64,000 nt of DNA from Actinomyces oris (GCF_001937665.1 NZ_MSKL01000002.1:45061-109060); one strand, 5' to 3'. Numbered from the stretch's first letter, positions 25,672 to 35,095 are shown. The notes: generated by a model from the sequence alone, not told the origin. A program made the numbers and translations.

Positions 25672-26487
25672 TCAGGCCTTGAGGTCTCCTCCACGGATCT
25701 TGGCCTCGGCGAGGTATGGGTTGCCGTGGTGCTCGTGCTCCATGGTGGTCACTGCACCGTGCCCGGGCAGAAGAATGGTGGCCGGGTCGACGGCGCTGGC
25801 CAGGAACCGCAGGGTACCGAGCATCTGCACCTGGTCTCCGCCGGGAAGATCGGTGCGTCCCACGGATCCCTTGAAGATGACGTCGCCGTCGAGCGCCATG
25901 AGGTAGGTGCGCTCCTCGTCGGCGGCAGAGGGGTCGCCCTCAATGACCTCGGCCTCGTACAGCAAGGCGTTGTCCGCCAGGCGGGCCTCGAAGAAGAACA
26001 GTGAGGACCCCTCCGAGTGGCCCGGAGCGGGGACTGCGCGTAGAGCGATACCGGGGACCAGCTCGACGGCCTGGGAGAAGCCGTCTCCCGGGAAGAGACG
26101 GATGTCGGTGGGCTGCTTCCACTCAGTACCGGCCATGTCGGTGAAGCTCATGCCGTTGGCGCTGATGCCGGTGGTGATGTCGGGCTCCTCGAGCCGGTAC
26201 CGGTCTCGCTCGGGGATGTAGACCGGCACGTCGACGGCGTCATCACTGGTGAGCAGGCCCTCACCGTGGGCAGCCTCGATGAGCGCCTGGCTGTCCCACA
26301 CGTGGTCGGCGTGACCGTGGGTGAGCAGGATGGCGCTCAGGGTGAGCTGGTTGGACCGAAGGAGGGCCATGGCGCCGCGAACGGAGCCGGCTCCGGGGTC
26401 GACGACGAGGGCGGGCTCACCCGGGCCTGCGGCCAGGACATAGCAGTTGGCTGCGAACACGGGTGCGATGGTGCGCTCCAAGATCAT
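25672..26487 (-). CDS. metallo-beta-lactamase-fold hydrolase (glyoxalase II-like)
   Basis: A 271-residue MBL-fold enzyme with the zinc motif THGHADHVWD, the downstream ligands in APGHSEGSS and LPGHGAVTT, and the Asp of VGRTDLPGGD. This is the hydroxyacylglutathione-hydrolase-like group found next to hisS in many actinobacteria. The substrate is unknown; since these bacteria lack glutathione, a mycothiol or other thioester is conceivable (inference). It is upstream of hisS with 44 nt between, so probably co-transcribed as the first gene of the hisS-GTPase operon. The start at 26487 (MILERTIAP) is the first ATG before the conserved fold, with GGGAGG immediately before it. Confidence 0.85.
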   Translation of the reverse strand: MILERTIAPVFAANCYVLAAGPGEPALVVDPGAGSVRGAMALLRSNQLTLSAILLTHGHADHVWDSQALIEAAHGEGLLTSDDAVDVPVYIPERDRYRLEEPDITTGISANGMSFTDMAGTEWKQPTDIRLFPGDGFSQAVELVPGIALRAVPAPGHSEGSSLFFFEARLADNALLYEAEVIEGDPSAADEERTYLMALDGDVIFKGSVGRTDLPGGDQVQMLGTLRFLASAVDPATILLPGHGAVTTMEHEHHGNPYLAEAKIRGGDLKA

Positions 26488-26570
26488 GCCTCCCACCCTA
26501 ACTTGGATCACCTGGTACCTGGTGCGAATACGTTTCCAAGCGCTGCTCAGGTCCACAGGACCCGGCTGGC

Positions 26571-28184
26571 TCACCGAAGGTGAAGCCGTCGCCCCCACCA
26601 GTGCTCGATGAGCCGGCGGTCGTGGCTGGCGACGATGAGCGTGCCCGTCCATGTCCTCAAAGCGGCCTCGAGCATCTCGAGGGCGTCCAGGTCCAGGTAG
26701 TTCGTGGGCTCGTCGATGACAAGCACCTCAGGCCCGGCAGCAGCGGCCAGGGCCAGCTGGGCGCGGCGCTGGTTGCCGTCGGAGAGCTCGCTGAGGGGAC
26801 GGTTCCACAGGCGCGGGTGCAGAGCGCCCCGGCCACGGTCCCCGATCCCCTCGGTCCACACGTCCTCATCCACCCCAGGGTCGCCGAGACGCGGCAGGTG
26901 CTGGGGTATCCAGAACACCGAGCCGGATACCGTGAGGCTGCCGCTGGAGTCCTCCGTGGGCGCCGACCGCCTACCCAACCAGGCCAGAAGCGTGGACTTC
27001 CCGCTCCCATTGACGCCGGTGACCAGCAGGTGCTCGCCGGCCATGACGTCGACCGTGACCGGTGCAAGGCGCCCGTGTACGGCGGCCGACCGGGCCGAGA
27101 CCGCTATTCCTCTTCGCGGTGCTGGTTCAGTCAGGCGCAGCCGCAGCTCGTAGGAGCGTGGCCTGCGCACCTCGGTACTAGCGAGCGCCTCCAGCCGGCG
27201 GTCGTCCTGCGTCTGGCGCCGGGTGGAGACGCGCTGGGCGCGGTCGGCGTAGAACTTGCGGGCTATGCGGGCCTCGGTCCGGGGCGCTGCCCCGCTGTGC
27301 CCAACGATCTCGGAGTCGCGACGGTGACGCGCGAGCTTGCGCCGCTGCTCCTGCTGACGCTGGTGAAGGCTGCGGTGGGACGACCTGGCGAGCGCCTTCT
27401 CCACGAGGTAGTCGCTGTATCGCCCCGCGCACCGGTAGGCACCCATGGGGCCGCTGTCCCCGGAGGCGGTGGCGAGTGCCTGCCACGGCGCTGTGTCGAG
27501 GTCGACGACGGCGGTGGCCACCTCGTCGATGAAGGCACGATCGTGGGTGGTGAACAGGACCGGTCCGGGCCATGACACCACCATCTGGCTCAGGTAGTCG
27601 CTGCTACCGGCATCCAGGTGGTTGGTGGGTTCGTCGAGCACCAGAGCCTGACCAGAGACCAGGAGCAGGGCGGCAAGCTCCAGCCTTCCCCGTTGCCCCG
27701 GTGACAGGGAGGAGACAAGGCGGCCTGTGTCCACCTGCCCCAGTCCCAGCCCGGCGAGCGCCTCAGCCCGTCGAGCCGGCAGGTTCCAGGCGTCGAGCGA
27801 CTCAAGCCGGGTCAGCAACGAGTCGTATTCCTCGGCGAGGGAGCCGGTTTCAGCTCCGGCCTGGGCAATGGCCTCGCCCATGCGCTCGAAACGATCAAGC
27901 GCGTCCAGGGTCTCAGCGCAGGCGGCGTCGAGGTAGCCCTCGATCGACGTGGCAGTCGACTCCGCCGAGTCGGCCGCCGGCGGGCCATGATGCTCGGGAA
28001 TGCTGACAGTCCCGTGGTCAGGCGACAGCTCGCCGGTGGCCAGGCGCAGGAGCGTGGACTTCCCCGATCCGTTGGGGCCGACGACGCAGACGCGTTCGTC
28101 GTCGGAGACCGTAAGGTTGATGCTCTCCAGCAAGGGGGCGGAGGTGTAGGAGAAGCTGACATGGGAGAAACTGATCGCAGGCAT
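26571..28184 (-). CDS. ABC-F family ATPase with degenerate signature motifs
   Basis: A 537-residue protein with two ABC cassettes and no transmembrane segments, hence ABC-F. The first cassette has Walker A GPNGSGKST, signature LSPGQRGRLELAALLL and Walker B LVLDEPTNHLD. An Arg/Gln-rich inter-domain linker (about residues 255-335, HQRQQEQRRKLARHRR) follows. The second cassette has GVNGSGKSTLL, signature LSDGNQRRAQLALA and VLVIDEPTNYLDLDALE. Signature positions differ from LSGGQ in both halves. ABC-F proteins act on the ribosome, either as translation factors or as antibiotic-resistance proteins. Which it is cannot be told; the accessory setting and lack of match to the EttA/Uup pattern favour the resistance type. 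The ATG at 28184 has AAGGA 7 nt upstream. Confidence 0.85.
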   Translation of the reverse strand: MPAISFSHVSFSYTSAPLLESINLTVSDDERVCVVGPNGSGKSTLLRLATGELSPDHGTVSIPEHHGPPAADSAESTATSIEGYLDAACAETLDALDRFERMGEAIAQAGAETGSLAEEYDSLLTRLESLDAWNLPARRAEALAGLGLGQVDTGRLVSSLSPGQRGRLELAALLLVSGQALVLDEPTNHLDAGSSDYLSQMVVSWPGPVLFTTHDRAFIDEVATAVVDLDTAPWQALATASGDSGPMGAYRCAGRYSDYLVEKALARSSHRSLHQRQQEQRRKLARHRRDSEIVGHSGAAPRTEARIARKFYADRAQRVSTRRQTQDDRRLEALASTEVRRPRSYELRLRLTEPAPRRGIAVSARSAAVHGRLAPVTVDVMAGEHLLVTGVNGSGKSTLLAWLGRRSAPTEDSSGSLTVSGSVFWIPQHLPRLGDPGVDEDVWTEGIGDRGRGALHPRLWNRPLSELSDGNQRRAQLALAAAAGPEVLVIDEPTNYLDLDALEMLEAALRTWTGTLIVASHDRRLIEHWWGRRLHLR

Positions 28185-28232
28185 GACTCGTCCTTGGCAT
28201 GAGGCGGTGGGGGCACGGGGGCGAGTCACGCG

Positions 28233-28248
28233 AGCATGGTCACATGCT
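28233..28248 (-). promoter_or_regulatory. dyad overlapping the likely -10 of the ABC-F gene
   Basis: Perfect inverted repeat AGCATG-GTCA-CATGCT about 50-65 nt upstream of the ABC-F start. On the minus strand the region reads TAGCAT, a plausible -10, so a bound protein here would block transcription. The binding factor is unknown. Confidence 0.35.
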
Positions 28249-28386
28249 AACAGCGCCAGGCGTCGATGAGGTTTGGGGAGCCGACACCGGCCCGCTCGTC
28301 AGGGGCATCGGCGCTCAACGAATCAACTGAAATCGGTGGGGCGAAGGATGGTGAATGCTGCCGGCAGGAACGTAGACTCTCGGCAC

Positions 28387-28433
28387 TGCCGTCCTCCGAC
28401 GGCACGTCACCACCACCCGGCTTGAGAGCCGGG
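28387..28433 (+). promoter_or_regulatory. two hairpins in the leader of the DUF349 gene
   Basis: TGCCGTC-CTCC-GACGGCA (28387-28404) and CCCGGCT-TGAG-AGCCGGG (28416-28433) lie 60-110 nt before the GTG start. TAGACT at 28373-28378 could be a -10. A leader role is inferred. Confidence 0.35.
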
Positions 28434-28493
28434 CGCGAACGGAACGGAGCGGTCACGCCGCTCCCTCCCCGTCAACCCATGAAGGAGCATCCC

Positions 28494-30164
28494 GTGACTG
28501 AGCGGAACCAGCCCGACACTGAGCAGACCATCCAGCCGACCGTCCTCGAGGAGTCGGCAGCGCCCACCCCGACGGAGCAGGCGCCTGAAGCCGCCACCTC
28601 CCCCGTTCCGGAGGCCGAGTCCACCTCGCCCGCGGCGACCGACAGCACCTCGGAGACGTCGTCGGCTCCCGCCCCGACGGAGTCGGGAACCGATGAGCCC
28701 TCCGGCGATTCCACTGAGGAACCAACTGAGGAGCGCGCCGAGCCGGTCTCCGCCGACTCCGGGTCAAAGGAGACCCCCCAGGACGAGCGGCTGGCCGAGT
28801 CGGCTGAGAATCCTGAGCCCACGGAGACCACGCAGGAGGGGAACACACCGACCCCGGCCGACGTTCCCGCCCCGGCGGCGGCCTCCACGGCGCCCGCCGA
28901 ACCGGCCGTTGACCCGCAGGAGGCCATGGACGCCGCCAAGTGGGGGCGCGTCGACGGTGAGGGCCGGGTCTACGTCCAGGACGGTGGCGCCGAGCGCGAG
29001 GTCGGCCAGTTCCCCGATGCTCCCATCGCCGAGGCCATGGCCTTCTACGTGCGCCGCTATCTGGATCTCAAGGCGACCATCGACCTGTTCGCCACCCGCC
29101 TGCCCCAGCTCAGCGTCCGCGAGATCGACTCGACCCTGTCCTCGATCTCCGAGTCTCTGACCGAGCCGGCCGCCGTCGGCGATCTGGAGGGACTGCGGGC
29201 CCGCTTCGCCGCGCTCAAGACGGTGGCCGCCGAGCGACGCGAGGCCGTGTCCGCTGAGCGTGCGGCCGCCAAGGAGCAGGCCCTCAAGGAGCGCACGGCG
29301 ATCGTCGAGCGCGCTGAGGCCATCGCCGAGCAGGACCCGGCCCGCACGCAGTGGAAGAACTCCGGCGCCGAGCTGCGTGAGCTGCTCGAGTCCTGGAAGG
29401 CCGCGCAGCGGCGCGGGCCGCGCCTGGACCGTCCCACCGAGGACGGGCTGTGGAAGCGCTTCTCCCACGCGCGCACCACCTTCGACCGTCACCGCCGCCA
29501 GTTCTTCAGCGAGCTGGACGCCAAGCAAGCGCAGGTGCGGGCCGCCAAGGAGGCGCTCATCAAGCGCGCCGAGGAGATGCAGAACTCCACCGACTGGGCC
29601 GGCACCTCCGCGAAGTACCGCGACCTGCTGGCCGAGTGGAAGAAGGCCGGACGCGCCTCCCGCAAGGAGGACGACGCCCTGTGGGCCCGCTTCCGGGCTG
29701 CCCAGCAGGTCTTCTACGACGCCCGCCGCGCCAAGGACGAGGCCGTCGACGCCGAGTTCGCCGAGAACCTCAAGGTCAAGGAGGCGCTGGTGGCCAAGGC
29801 CGAGGCGCTCCTGCCCATCAAGGACATCAAGGCCGCCAAGAAGGCCCTGCGCCCCATCCAGGACGCGTGGGAGGAGGCCGGGCGGGTCCCCCGCGGAGCC
29901 GTGCGCCGCATCGAGGGCCGCATGCGCGCCGTCGAGGACGCCATCCGCGAGGCCGAGAACGCCGAGTGGCGCCGCACCGACCCGGAGACCAAGGCCCGCG
30001 CCGAGGGCCTGGCCGGTCAGCTCCAGGATGCGATTGCCGGCCTGGAGAAGGACCTGGCTGCCGCCCGGGCTGCCGGCGATGCCAAGAAGATCGCCGAGGC
30101 CGAGTCCGCTCTGACGGCTCGCCGGGCCTGGCTCGAGCAGGTGCTGCGCTCGGCCAAGGCCTGA
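28494..30164 (+). CDS. DUF349 domain-containing protein
   Basis: A 556-residue cytoplasmic protein. The first about 135 residues are acidic and low complexity (Glu/Thr/Ala/Pro-rich). Then comes a short conserved segment (AAKWGRVDGEGRVYVQ), and at least three DUF349 helical repeats with the W-K/L-W pattern: TQWKNSGAELRELLESWKAA, TDWAGTSAKYRDLLAEWKKA and KKALRPIQDAWEEAGRVP. The C-terminus is a coiled coil (about 515-556). The function is unknown; DUF349 proteins are widespread in actinobacteria close to rel and hisS, and nucleic-acid association has been suggested. The GTG at 28494 is preferred over an ATG at 28479 because AAGGAG sits 6-7 nt before it. It is divergent from the ABC-F gene and ends at a bidirectional terminator. 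Confidence 0.85.
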   Translation: MTERNQPDTEQTIQPTVLEESAAPTPTEQAPEAATSPVPEAESTSPAATDSTSETSSAPAPTESGTDEPSGDSTEEPTEERAEPVSADSGSKETPQDERLAESAENPEPTETTQEGNTPTPADVPAPAAASTAPAEPAVDPQEAMDAAKWGRVDGEGRVYVQDGGAEREVGQFPDAPIAEAMAFYVRRYLDLKATIDLFATRLPQLSVREIDSTLSSISESLTEPAAVGDLEGLRARFAALKTVAAERREAVSAERAAAKEQALKERTAIVERAEAIAEQDPARTQWKNSGAELRELLESWKAAQRRGPRLDRPTEDGLWKRFSHARTTFDRHRRQFFSELDAKQAQVRAAKEALIKRAEEMQNSTDWAGTSAKYRDLLAEWKKAGRASRKEDDALWARFRAAQQVFYDARRAKDEAVDAEFAENLKVKEALVAKAEALLPIKDIKAAKKALRPIQDAWEEAGRVPRGAVRRIEGRMRAVEDAIREAENAEWRRTDPETKARAEGLAGQLQDAIAGLEKDLAAARAAGDAKKIAEAESALTARRAWLEQVLRSAKA

Positions 30165-30206
30165 CCCGAGCACGTTCCGCTCAGCTCTGAGACTCAAGGA
30201 GCGCCT

Positions 30207-30247
30207 GAGGCGGGGCCGACACCACCCGCTGGTGTCGGCCCCGCCTC
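30207..30247. terminator. bidirectional terminator between the DUF349 and MerR genes
   Basis: Perfect 18-bp stem (30207-30224 with 30230-30247) with loop CCCGC between two convergent genes; on the plus strand it is followed by TTGTCTCG. Confidence 0.85.
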
Positions 30248-30282
30248 TTGTCTCGTCCTGGCGTCCGTCGTCGGGATAACTG

Positions 30283-31158
30283 CTACTCCCAGGCGGCGGT
30301 CGCGGGGTCCAGTCCCTCAGACCTGGCGCAGGCGTCGATGACGTCCTTGAGCCAGGCCGCCAGCCCTGGCGCGCGCTTGTCGTAGTACCGGGCGTAGCGC
30401 TCGTCCGCCACGTAGCCGCGGGCGATGATGACCTGCTTGGAGGCGGAGACCTCGAACCACCGGTTGAAGTCCTTGCGGTGCCACCGCGCCAGGGCATTGG
30501 CCTCGGGGCTGCCCGGCTCGACGCCACTGCGCATCGCCTCGGCCAGCGCAGTCTCCAGGGCGACAGTCTCCTCGTGCGCCCGCTCCCAGTCGGTGCGAGA
30601 CATCCGGGCCTTGCGCCGGTGGGACTCGGCCCAGTCCTCAGTGTCACCCCACCGAGCGTGGGCCTCCTCGATATAGACGGGGTCCCAGTCGGTCCCCCAG
30701 ATCTCCGCCATCTCAGCCACGGAGATCCTCGCTCCCGACTGCTGTATATCCATCACCATGTCAATCGAGCTGAGCATCTGCTGCAGGTGGGAGATCTGTC
30801 CTTGCACCAGCTCACGCTGACGGCGCAGGTGCGTGACCGCGTCAGCGCACGGCTCATCAAGGACTGTCTTGATGTCGGCCAGGCTCATGCCGGTCTGCCG
30901 GTAGACGAGGACCTGCTGGATGCGCATGATGTCCGTCTCGCAGTAGAGCCGGTACCCGGCGTCACTGCGTCGAGACGGATGCACCAGACCGGACTCGTCC
31001 CAGTGGTGCAGCGCCCGGACACTGACGCCCAGGAGCGTTGAGACCTCACCGACCGTCATGGCGATGTCCGCGTCGTTGGACGCGGCGTTGTCCACGGTGT
31101 CGGCTGCTGTGTCACGTCTCCCAACTCCGTCGTTGTGACGCCGTTCGGAATCCTTCAC
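30283..31158 (-). CDS. MerR-family regulator with TipAS-like domain
   Basis: A 291-residue regulator. After a 33-residue hydrophilic N-terminus comes the MerR winged helix (MTVGEVSTLLGVSVRALHHW, SRRSDAGYRLY), then the dimerisation coiled coil (about 105-145). The C-terminal half matches the TipAS/antibiotic-recognition fold (WAESHRRKARMSRTDWERA, RWHRKDFNRWFEVS, RGYVADERYARYYD). TipA-type proteins bind thiopeptides or other peptide antibiotics and activate transcription. The start is a GTG at 31158 with AAGGAG 6 nt upstream. No efflux gene is adjacent, but the ABC-F gene lies 2 kb away; a regulatory link is speculative. Confidence 0.88.
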   Translation of the reverse strand: MKDSERRHNDGVGRRDTAADTVDNAASNDADIAMTVGEVSTLLGVSVRALHHWDESGLVHPSRRSDAGYRLYCETDIMRIQQVLVYRQTGMSLADIKTVLDEPCADAVTHLRRQRELVQGQISHLQQMLSSIDMVMDIQQSGARISVAEMAEIWGTDWDPVYIEEAHARWGDTEDWAESHRRKARMSRTDWERAHEETVALETALAEAMRSGVEPGSPEANALARWHRKDFNRWFEVSASKQVIIARGYVADERYARYYDKRAPGLAAWLKDVIDACARSEGLDPATAAWE

Positions 31159-31267
31159 CGTGTCTCCTTCCTCAGCGCCTGCTCCGGCTGGTTGGTGTCC
31201 TAGTGCATCCTGTCCACCGTGATGCCTCCCGCCGCGTGAGGGTCAACTCCTCACATACACGACAAGG

Positions 31268-31276
31268 TTATCCACA
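31268..31276 (+). promoter_or_regulatory. single DnaA-box match
   Basis: TTATCCACA is a perfect DnaA 9-mer, alone in the gap between the MerR and AbiEi-like genes. In a GC-rich genome this is unlikely to be frequent by chance but one box does not make an origin. Confidence 0.3.
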
Positions 31277-31327
31277 GGCGGCCGGTTCGCTGTGGCGCCG
31301 GCAACCGGGAGAAGTCCACGATGGCCT

Positions 31328-31921
31328 ATGCCTCGTTTCGTCCCGGTTCCCGGTCACGCCGCCGTGGCCCACCTGTCCGCCCGCCCGCTCTCCCCCGTTC
31401 TGGGCACGCTTCCGGCCCAGGACATGCAGGTGCTCAGGTGCGCCGGACTTGACGCCCGACTGCTAGTCAACGTCCTGGGCAACCTGCAACCGGCCGATAC
31501 CCTGCGTTCGGCGGAGGGACGTATGCGGGCCGTTGCCGCCGCCCTGCCCTGCCGGGGCGTCCTTCTGGCCGGCACCGCCCTGTGGGTGCACGTCGGTGGC
31601 ACTCCGCCCGACACGCTGGAGGTGTGTCTACCCGGAGGTCGTCGAAGCCGGCTGCCCTACCTGGTGACCAGACGAGGCAGACTGCCCCACTGCGACACGA
31701 CCGTGATCGGTGGCATCACCTGCGCCACGATCGCCCGAGCCGCCGTCGACATCGCTCGCCTGGGGCCACCGGTGCAGGCCGTGCAAGCCGTCATGACCGC
31801 CCGCGACCACGGAGTGAGTCGAGTCCGTCTCCTGCTGACGCTCAATCACTGTCGTGGGGCAGCCAGCAGAGGCTGCCCGCGGGCGCGGCACATCATCGAG
31901 TCCGTCGTATTCCACCAGTAA
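31328..31921 (+). CDS. AbiEi antitoxin-like protein without partner
   Basis: A 197-residue protein resembling the actinobacterial AbiEi-type (type IV toxin-antitoxin) family: GVLLAGTALWVHVGG, a YLVTRRGRLP strand, VIGGITCATIARAAVDIAR and ARHIIESV. The common pattern is A-L-W...V.GL..TTPART-VDLAR. It lacks the helix-turn-helix N-terminus and the C-terminal nuclease-like extension seen in many relatives. No AbiEii nucleotidyltransferase toxin is nearby. It may be an orphan remnant or have another job. The start is uncertain: ATG 31328 and GTG 31292 are both in frame and neither has a good ribosome binding site. Confidence 0.55.
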   Translation: MPRFVPVPGHAAVAHLSARPLSPVLGTLPAQDMQVLRCAGLDARLLVNVLGNLQPADTLRSAEGRMRAVAAALPCRGVLLAGTALWVHVGGTPPDTLEVCLPGGRRSRLPYLVTRRGRLPHCDTTVIGGITCATIARAAVDIARLGPPVQAVQAVMTARDHGVSRVRLLLTLNHCRGAASRGCPRARHIIESVVFHQ

Positions 31922-32043
31922 ACAGCGACACATTTTCGAAGAAAATTGATTCGAGTCACCACCGCGGGCACCAGTCATAGCCTTCATTACGCCTTCAGTG
32001 AAGCCGTTCACAACTCCCTGCAGAAGAAACTAACGTTGTCAAC

Positions 32044-32730
32044 GTGAAGAATATTCCATTCCCTCTTGGTCTTGCTATGATACTCGGCATCATCATCAGG
32101 CTGGGATTGGACCACTTCGATCGAGTGACCGGCTCCGCCATGACAGAAGATGGCGTTGCACGATCAAAACCGCCACAATATCAGTTGCTCGGCGGCGGAG
32201 GAGTGTTATTTATCGGCCTAGTCGCCCTCTGGCTCGGCTGCAGGCGATGGATCAACCCTTCATTTTCTGACGACGACACCGGCGTCGCCACCATATGGCT
32301 CGTGATTGCCATCATACTCATCACTTTAGGAGGTGGAGTATTCCTCCAAACAAGCATTAATTACATCGAGGTCGGACCAGGATACATCGAGAATCATTCC
32401 TTCCTTGACGGGACAACCCGAATCGAATTCGAAGACATCGAGTCGTACTTATACTCACCTAAATACTTATACTCACATAATTATTTAAGCAATCTATGGC
32501 GGGCCGACAGCCTTGTCATACTTTCTTCCGATCGACGCAGGATTAAGTTTTCTCCCGAAGGCTTCAAAGGGGAGCATGTGACATCCGTCATCGCCTTTCG
32601 CCTTCGCAAGAATCGTTGGCCGTCTTTATTGGATGAATTCGACCGGCTTGCCGTTATGGAGGCAGCTGCCGATGGCTCTGGCAAGTCCTATTTACGAAGA
32701 TTCAGTGGTGCCAGGCTAGATGCCGCGTAA
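32044..32730 (+). CDS. AT-richer two-helix membrane protein of unknown function
   Basis: A 228-residue protein I do not recognise. There are hydrophobic segments at residues 7-20, 48-66 and 82-104 (VATIWLVIAIILITLGGGVF), then a cytoplasmic beta-rich region (INYIEVGPGYIENHS, TRIEFEDIESYLYSP) that could be a bacterial PH-like domain. Base composition and codons (ATA, TTA, AGG, AAT) differ sharply from the neighbours, a sign of recent transfer. The start is GTG 32044, overlapped by a dyad ACGTT-GTC-AACGT (32033-32045). It lies between the AbiEi-like gene and convergent rel. Confidence 0.65.
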   Translation: MKNIPFPLGLAMILGIIIRLGLDHFDRVTGSAMTEDGVARSKPPQYQLLGGGGVLFIGLVALWLGCRRWINPSFSDDDTGVATIWLVIAIILITLGGGVFLQTSINYIEVGPGYIENHSFLDGTTRIEFEDIESYLYSPKYLYSHNYLSNLWRADSLVILSSDRRRIKFSPEGFKGEHVTSVIAFRLRKNRWPSLLDEFDRLAVMEAAADGSGKSYLRRFSGARLDAA

Positions 32731-32770
32731 CGATCCGTCGTCAAGTGGCACCACTCGTCCTCAGTCCTTT

Positions 32771-35095
32771 TCATCGACGGCGCGTCGTGGACAGGCTTCT
32801 GCGCGCCTCGAAGACGCCGTCGATGCGTCGCAGCGCCGCCAGCGTGTGGTCCAGGTGCCCGACCTCGGCCAGCTCGACGACGAACCGGCCGGTGACGACC
32901 CGGTCGCGGCTCGTGGCGATGCTGGCGCTCGCAAGGTTGACGTGGCTGTCTGCCAGCGCCCGGGTGATGTCGGCGAGCAGGCCCCCGCGGTCCAGGGCCT
33001 CGACCTCCACCTGGACCAGGTAGGCGGACTGGGCGTGATCCGCCCAGGAGACGGTGATGAGGCGCTCGGGCTCGCGCTGGAGCTGATCGACGTTCTGGCA
33101 GTCGGCCCGGTGCACTGAGACACCCGAGCCCCGGGTGATGAAGCCGACGATGGGATCTCCCGGCATGGGGGTGCAGCAGCGCGCCAGCTTGACGTAGACG
33201 TCGCCCTCATCCATGCCGGCAACGACGACTCCTGCATCGGCTGTTCGTGGACGCCGGTGCGCTGTCGCCCGAGTGGGCAGGATCCCCTCCGCAAGAGTCT
33301 CCTCGGCACCGTCCTCCCCACCCATGGTGGCCACCAGGGTGTCAACGACATGTTGAGCGGATACGTGCCCCTCACCCACTGCCGCGTACAGGCCGTCAAT
33401 GTCGACCTTGTCGAGGGTCTTGGCCACGTTCATGAGAGTCTCGTGGCTCATGAGGCGCTGAAGGGGAAGGTTCTGCTTGCGCAGGGTTCGGGCAATGGCG
33501 CCCTTGCCCTCCTCAATGGCCTCTTCGCGGCGCTCCTTGGAGAACCAGGAACGGATCTTGTTGCGGGCCCGGGTCGAGGCGACGAAGGTGAGCCAGTCAC
33601 GCGAGGGACCGGCGTTGATGGCCTTGGAGGTGAAGACCTCCACCGTGTCACCGTTCTCCAGGCGCGTGTCCAGGGGCACCAGCCGGCTGTTGACGCGCGC
33701 CCCCACGGTGCGGTGGCCGACCTCGGTGTGGACGGCATAGGCGAAGTCCACCGGAGTGGCTCCAGCGGGCAGGGCCAGGACATCACCCCTGGGGGTGAAG
33801 ACGTAGACCTGGTCCCCGGCCATCTCGTAGCGCAGGGCGTCGAGGAACTCGGAGGGGTCCTGAGTCTCCTTCTGCCAGTCGACGAGCTGGCGCAGCCAGC
33901 CCATGTCGCCCTGGTCGGAGTCCCCGGGTCTGCCTCCCAGGGCGCTGGGGCCCGAGGCGTTGGGATCCTCCTTGTAACGCCAGTGCGCGGCCACGCCGTA
34001 CTCGGCCATGCGGTGCATCTCGTGGGTACGGATCTGGATCTCCACCGGCTTACCCCCCGGCCCCACGACAGTCGTGTGCAGCGACTGGTAGAGGTTGAAC
34101 TTGGGGACGGCGATGTAGTCCTTGAACCGCCCACTCATGGGGGTCCAGCGCGAGTGCAGGGAACCGAGCACCGCGTAGCAGTCCTGGACGGTGTCGACAA
34201 TGACCCGGACCGCGACCAGGTCGTAGATGTCGTCGAAGTCCTTCCCCCGCACGATCATCTTCTGATAGATCGAGTAGTAGTGCTTGGGTCGCCCGGTCAC
34301 GGCGCCCTTGATCTTGTTGACCCTCAGATCCTCCTCGATCTGAAGGCGGACCTGGCGCAGGTACTCCTCGCGAGCCGGGGCCCGCTCGGCCACCATGTGC
34401 TCGATCTCCTCGTACACGCCCGGGTAGAGGGCCTTGAAGGAACGATCCTCCAGCTCCCACTTGATCGTGTTCATTCCCAGGCGGTGGGCCAGGGGCGCAT
34501 AGATCTCCAGGGTCTCCTTGGCCTTGCGCGCGGCGTTTTCCGCGGAGACGTACTTCCAGGTACGGGCGTTGTGAAGACGGTCGCCGAGCTTGATGACCAG
34601 GACCCGGATGTCCTTGGACATCGCGATGATCATCTTGCGCACCGTCTCGGCCTGGGCGGCCTCCCCGTACTGGAGCTTGTCGAGCTTGGTGACGCCGTCA
34701 ACGAGCAGGCTGATCTCGTCACCGAAGTCGGCGCGCAGGCGCTCAAGGGTGTAGTCGGTGTCCTCCACGGTGTCGTGCAGGACAGCCGCCGCCAGGGTCT
34801 GGGCCGTCATCCCCAGCTCGGCGAGGATGGTCGCCACTGCCACCGGGTGGGTGATGTAGGGCTCCCCGGACTTGCGTCGTTGGCCGGAGTGAGCCTTCTC
34901 AGCCACCTCGTAGGCGCGCACGATGAGGCTCGTGTCCGCCTTGGGGTGGTTGGCGCGCACCGCTCGCAGCAGCGGCTCGATGGCCGCTGGTGTGGAGTGT
35001 CCCCGGGAGCCGAACCACGCCAGACGGCTGCGCACGCGCGAGCCGGGGACAACACTGTCGCCTGACGTGTCCGGGGTGCTCTTCGTCTCCGTCAT
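32771..35095 (-). CDS. rel: bifunctional (p)ppGpp synthetase/hydrolase Rel
   Basis: Long RelA/SpoT homologue of 774 residues controlling the stringent response. Domains in order: HD hydrolase with HD at 107-108 ([27 protein letters not shown]); synthetase with [12 protein letters not shown] and the [11 protein letters not shown] loop, whose RxKD marks the bifunctional type rather than the synthetase-only ExDD type; TGS ([20 protein letters not shown]); helical and zinc-finger regions ([20 protein letters not shown]); and a C-terminal ACT domain. The start at 35095 (MTETKSTPD) is preferred to the frame opening at 35122. An 8-bp dyad (GCCGGCAC/GTGCCGGC, 35113-35136) lies just upstream. It follows apt in the same direction after a terminator. 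Confidence 0.96.
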   Translation of the reverse strand: MTETKSTPDTSGDSVVPGSRVRSRLAWFGSRGHSTPAAIEPLLRAVRANHPKADTSLIVRAYEVAEKAHSGQRRKSGEPYITHPVAVATILAELGMTAQTLAAAVLHDTVEDTDYTLERLRADFGDEISLLVDGVTKLDKLQYGEAAQAETVRKMIIAMSKDIRVLVIKLGDRLHNARTWKYVSAENAARKAKETLEIYAPLAHRLGMNTIKWELEDRSFKALYPGVYEEIEHMVAERAPAREEYLRQVRLQIEEDLRVNKIKGAVTGRPKHYYSIYQKMIVRGKDFDDIYDLVAVRVIVDTVQDCYAVLGSLHSRWTPMSGRFKDYIAVPKFNLYQSLHTTVVGPGGKPVEIQIRTHEMHRMAEYGVAAHWRYKEDPNASGPSALGGRPGDSDQGDMGWLRQLVDWQKETQDPSEFLDALRYEMAGDQVYVFTPRGDVLALPAGATPVDFAYAVHTEVGHRTVGARVNSRLVPLDTRLENGDTVEVFTSKAINAGPSRDWLTFVASTRARNKIRSWFSKERREEAIEEGKGAIARTLRKQNLPLQRLMSHETLMNVAKTLDKVDIDGLYAAVGEGHVSAQHVVDTLVATMGGEDGAEETLAEGILPTRATAHRRPRTADAGVVVAGMDEGDVYVKLARCCTPMPGDPIVGFITRGSGVSVHRADCQNVDQLQREPERLITVSWADHAQSAYLVQVEVEALDRGGLLADITRALADSHVNLASASIATSRDRVVTGRFVVELAEVGHLDHTLAALRRIDGVFEARRSLSTTRRR

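Noticed and set aside
31268..31276. Replication origin
   Set aside because: A single DnaA box without an AT-rich unwinding element, further boxes, dnaA or dnaN.
31328..31921. Complete AbiE toxin-antitoxin system
   Set aside because: No AbiEii-type nucleotidyltransferase gene lies on either side.
33257..35065. 602-codon open frame on the plus strand
   Set aside because: Mirror of rel; the same compositional bias.
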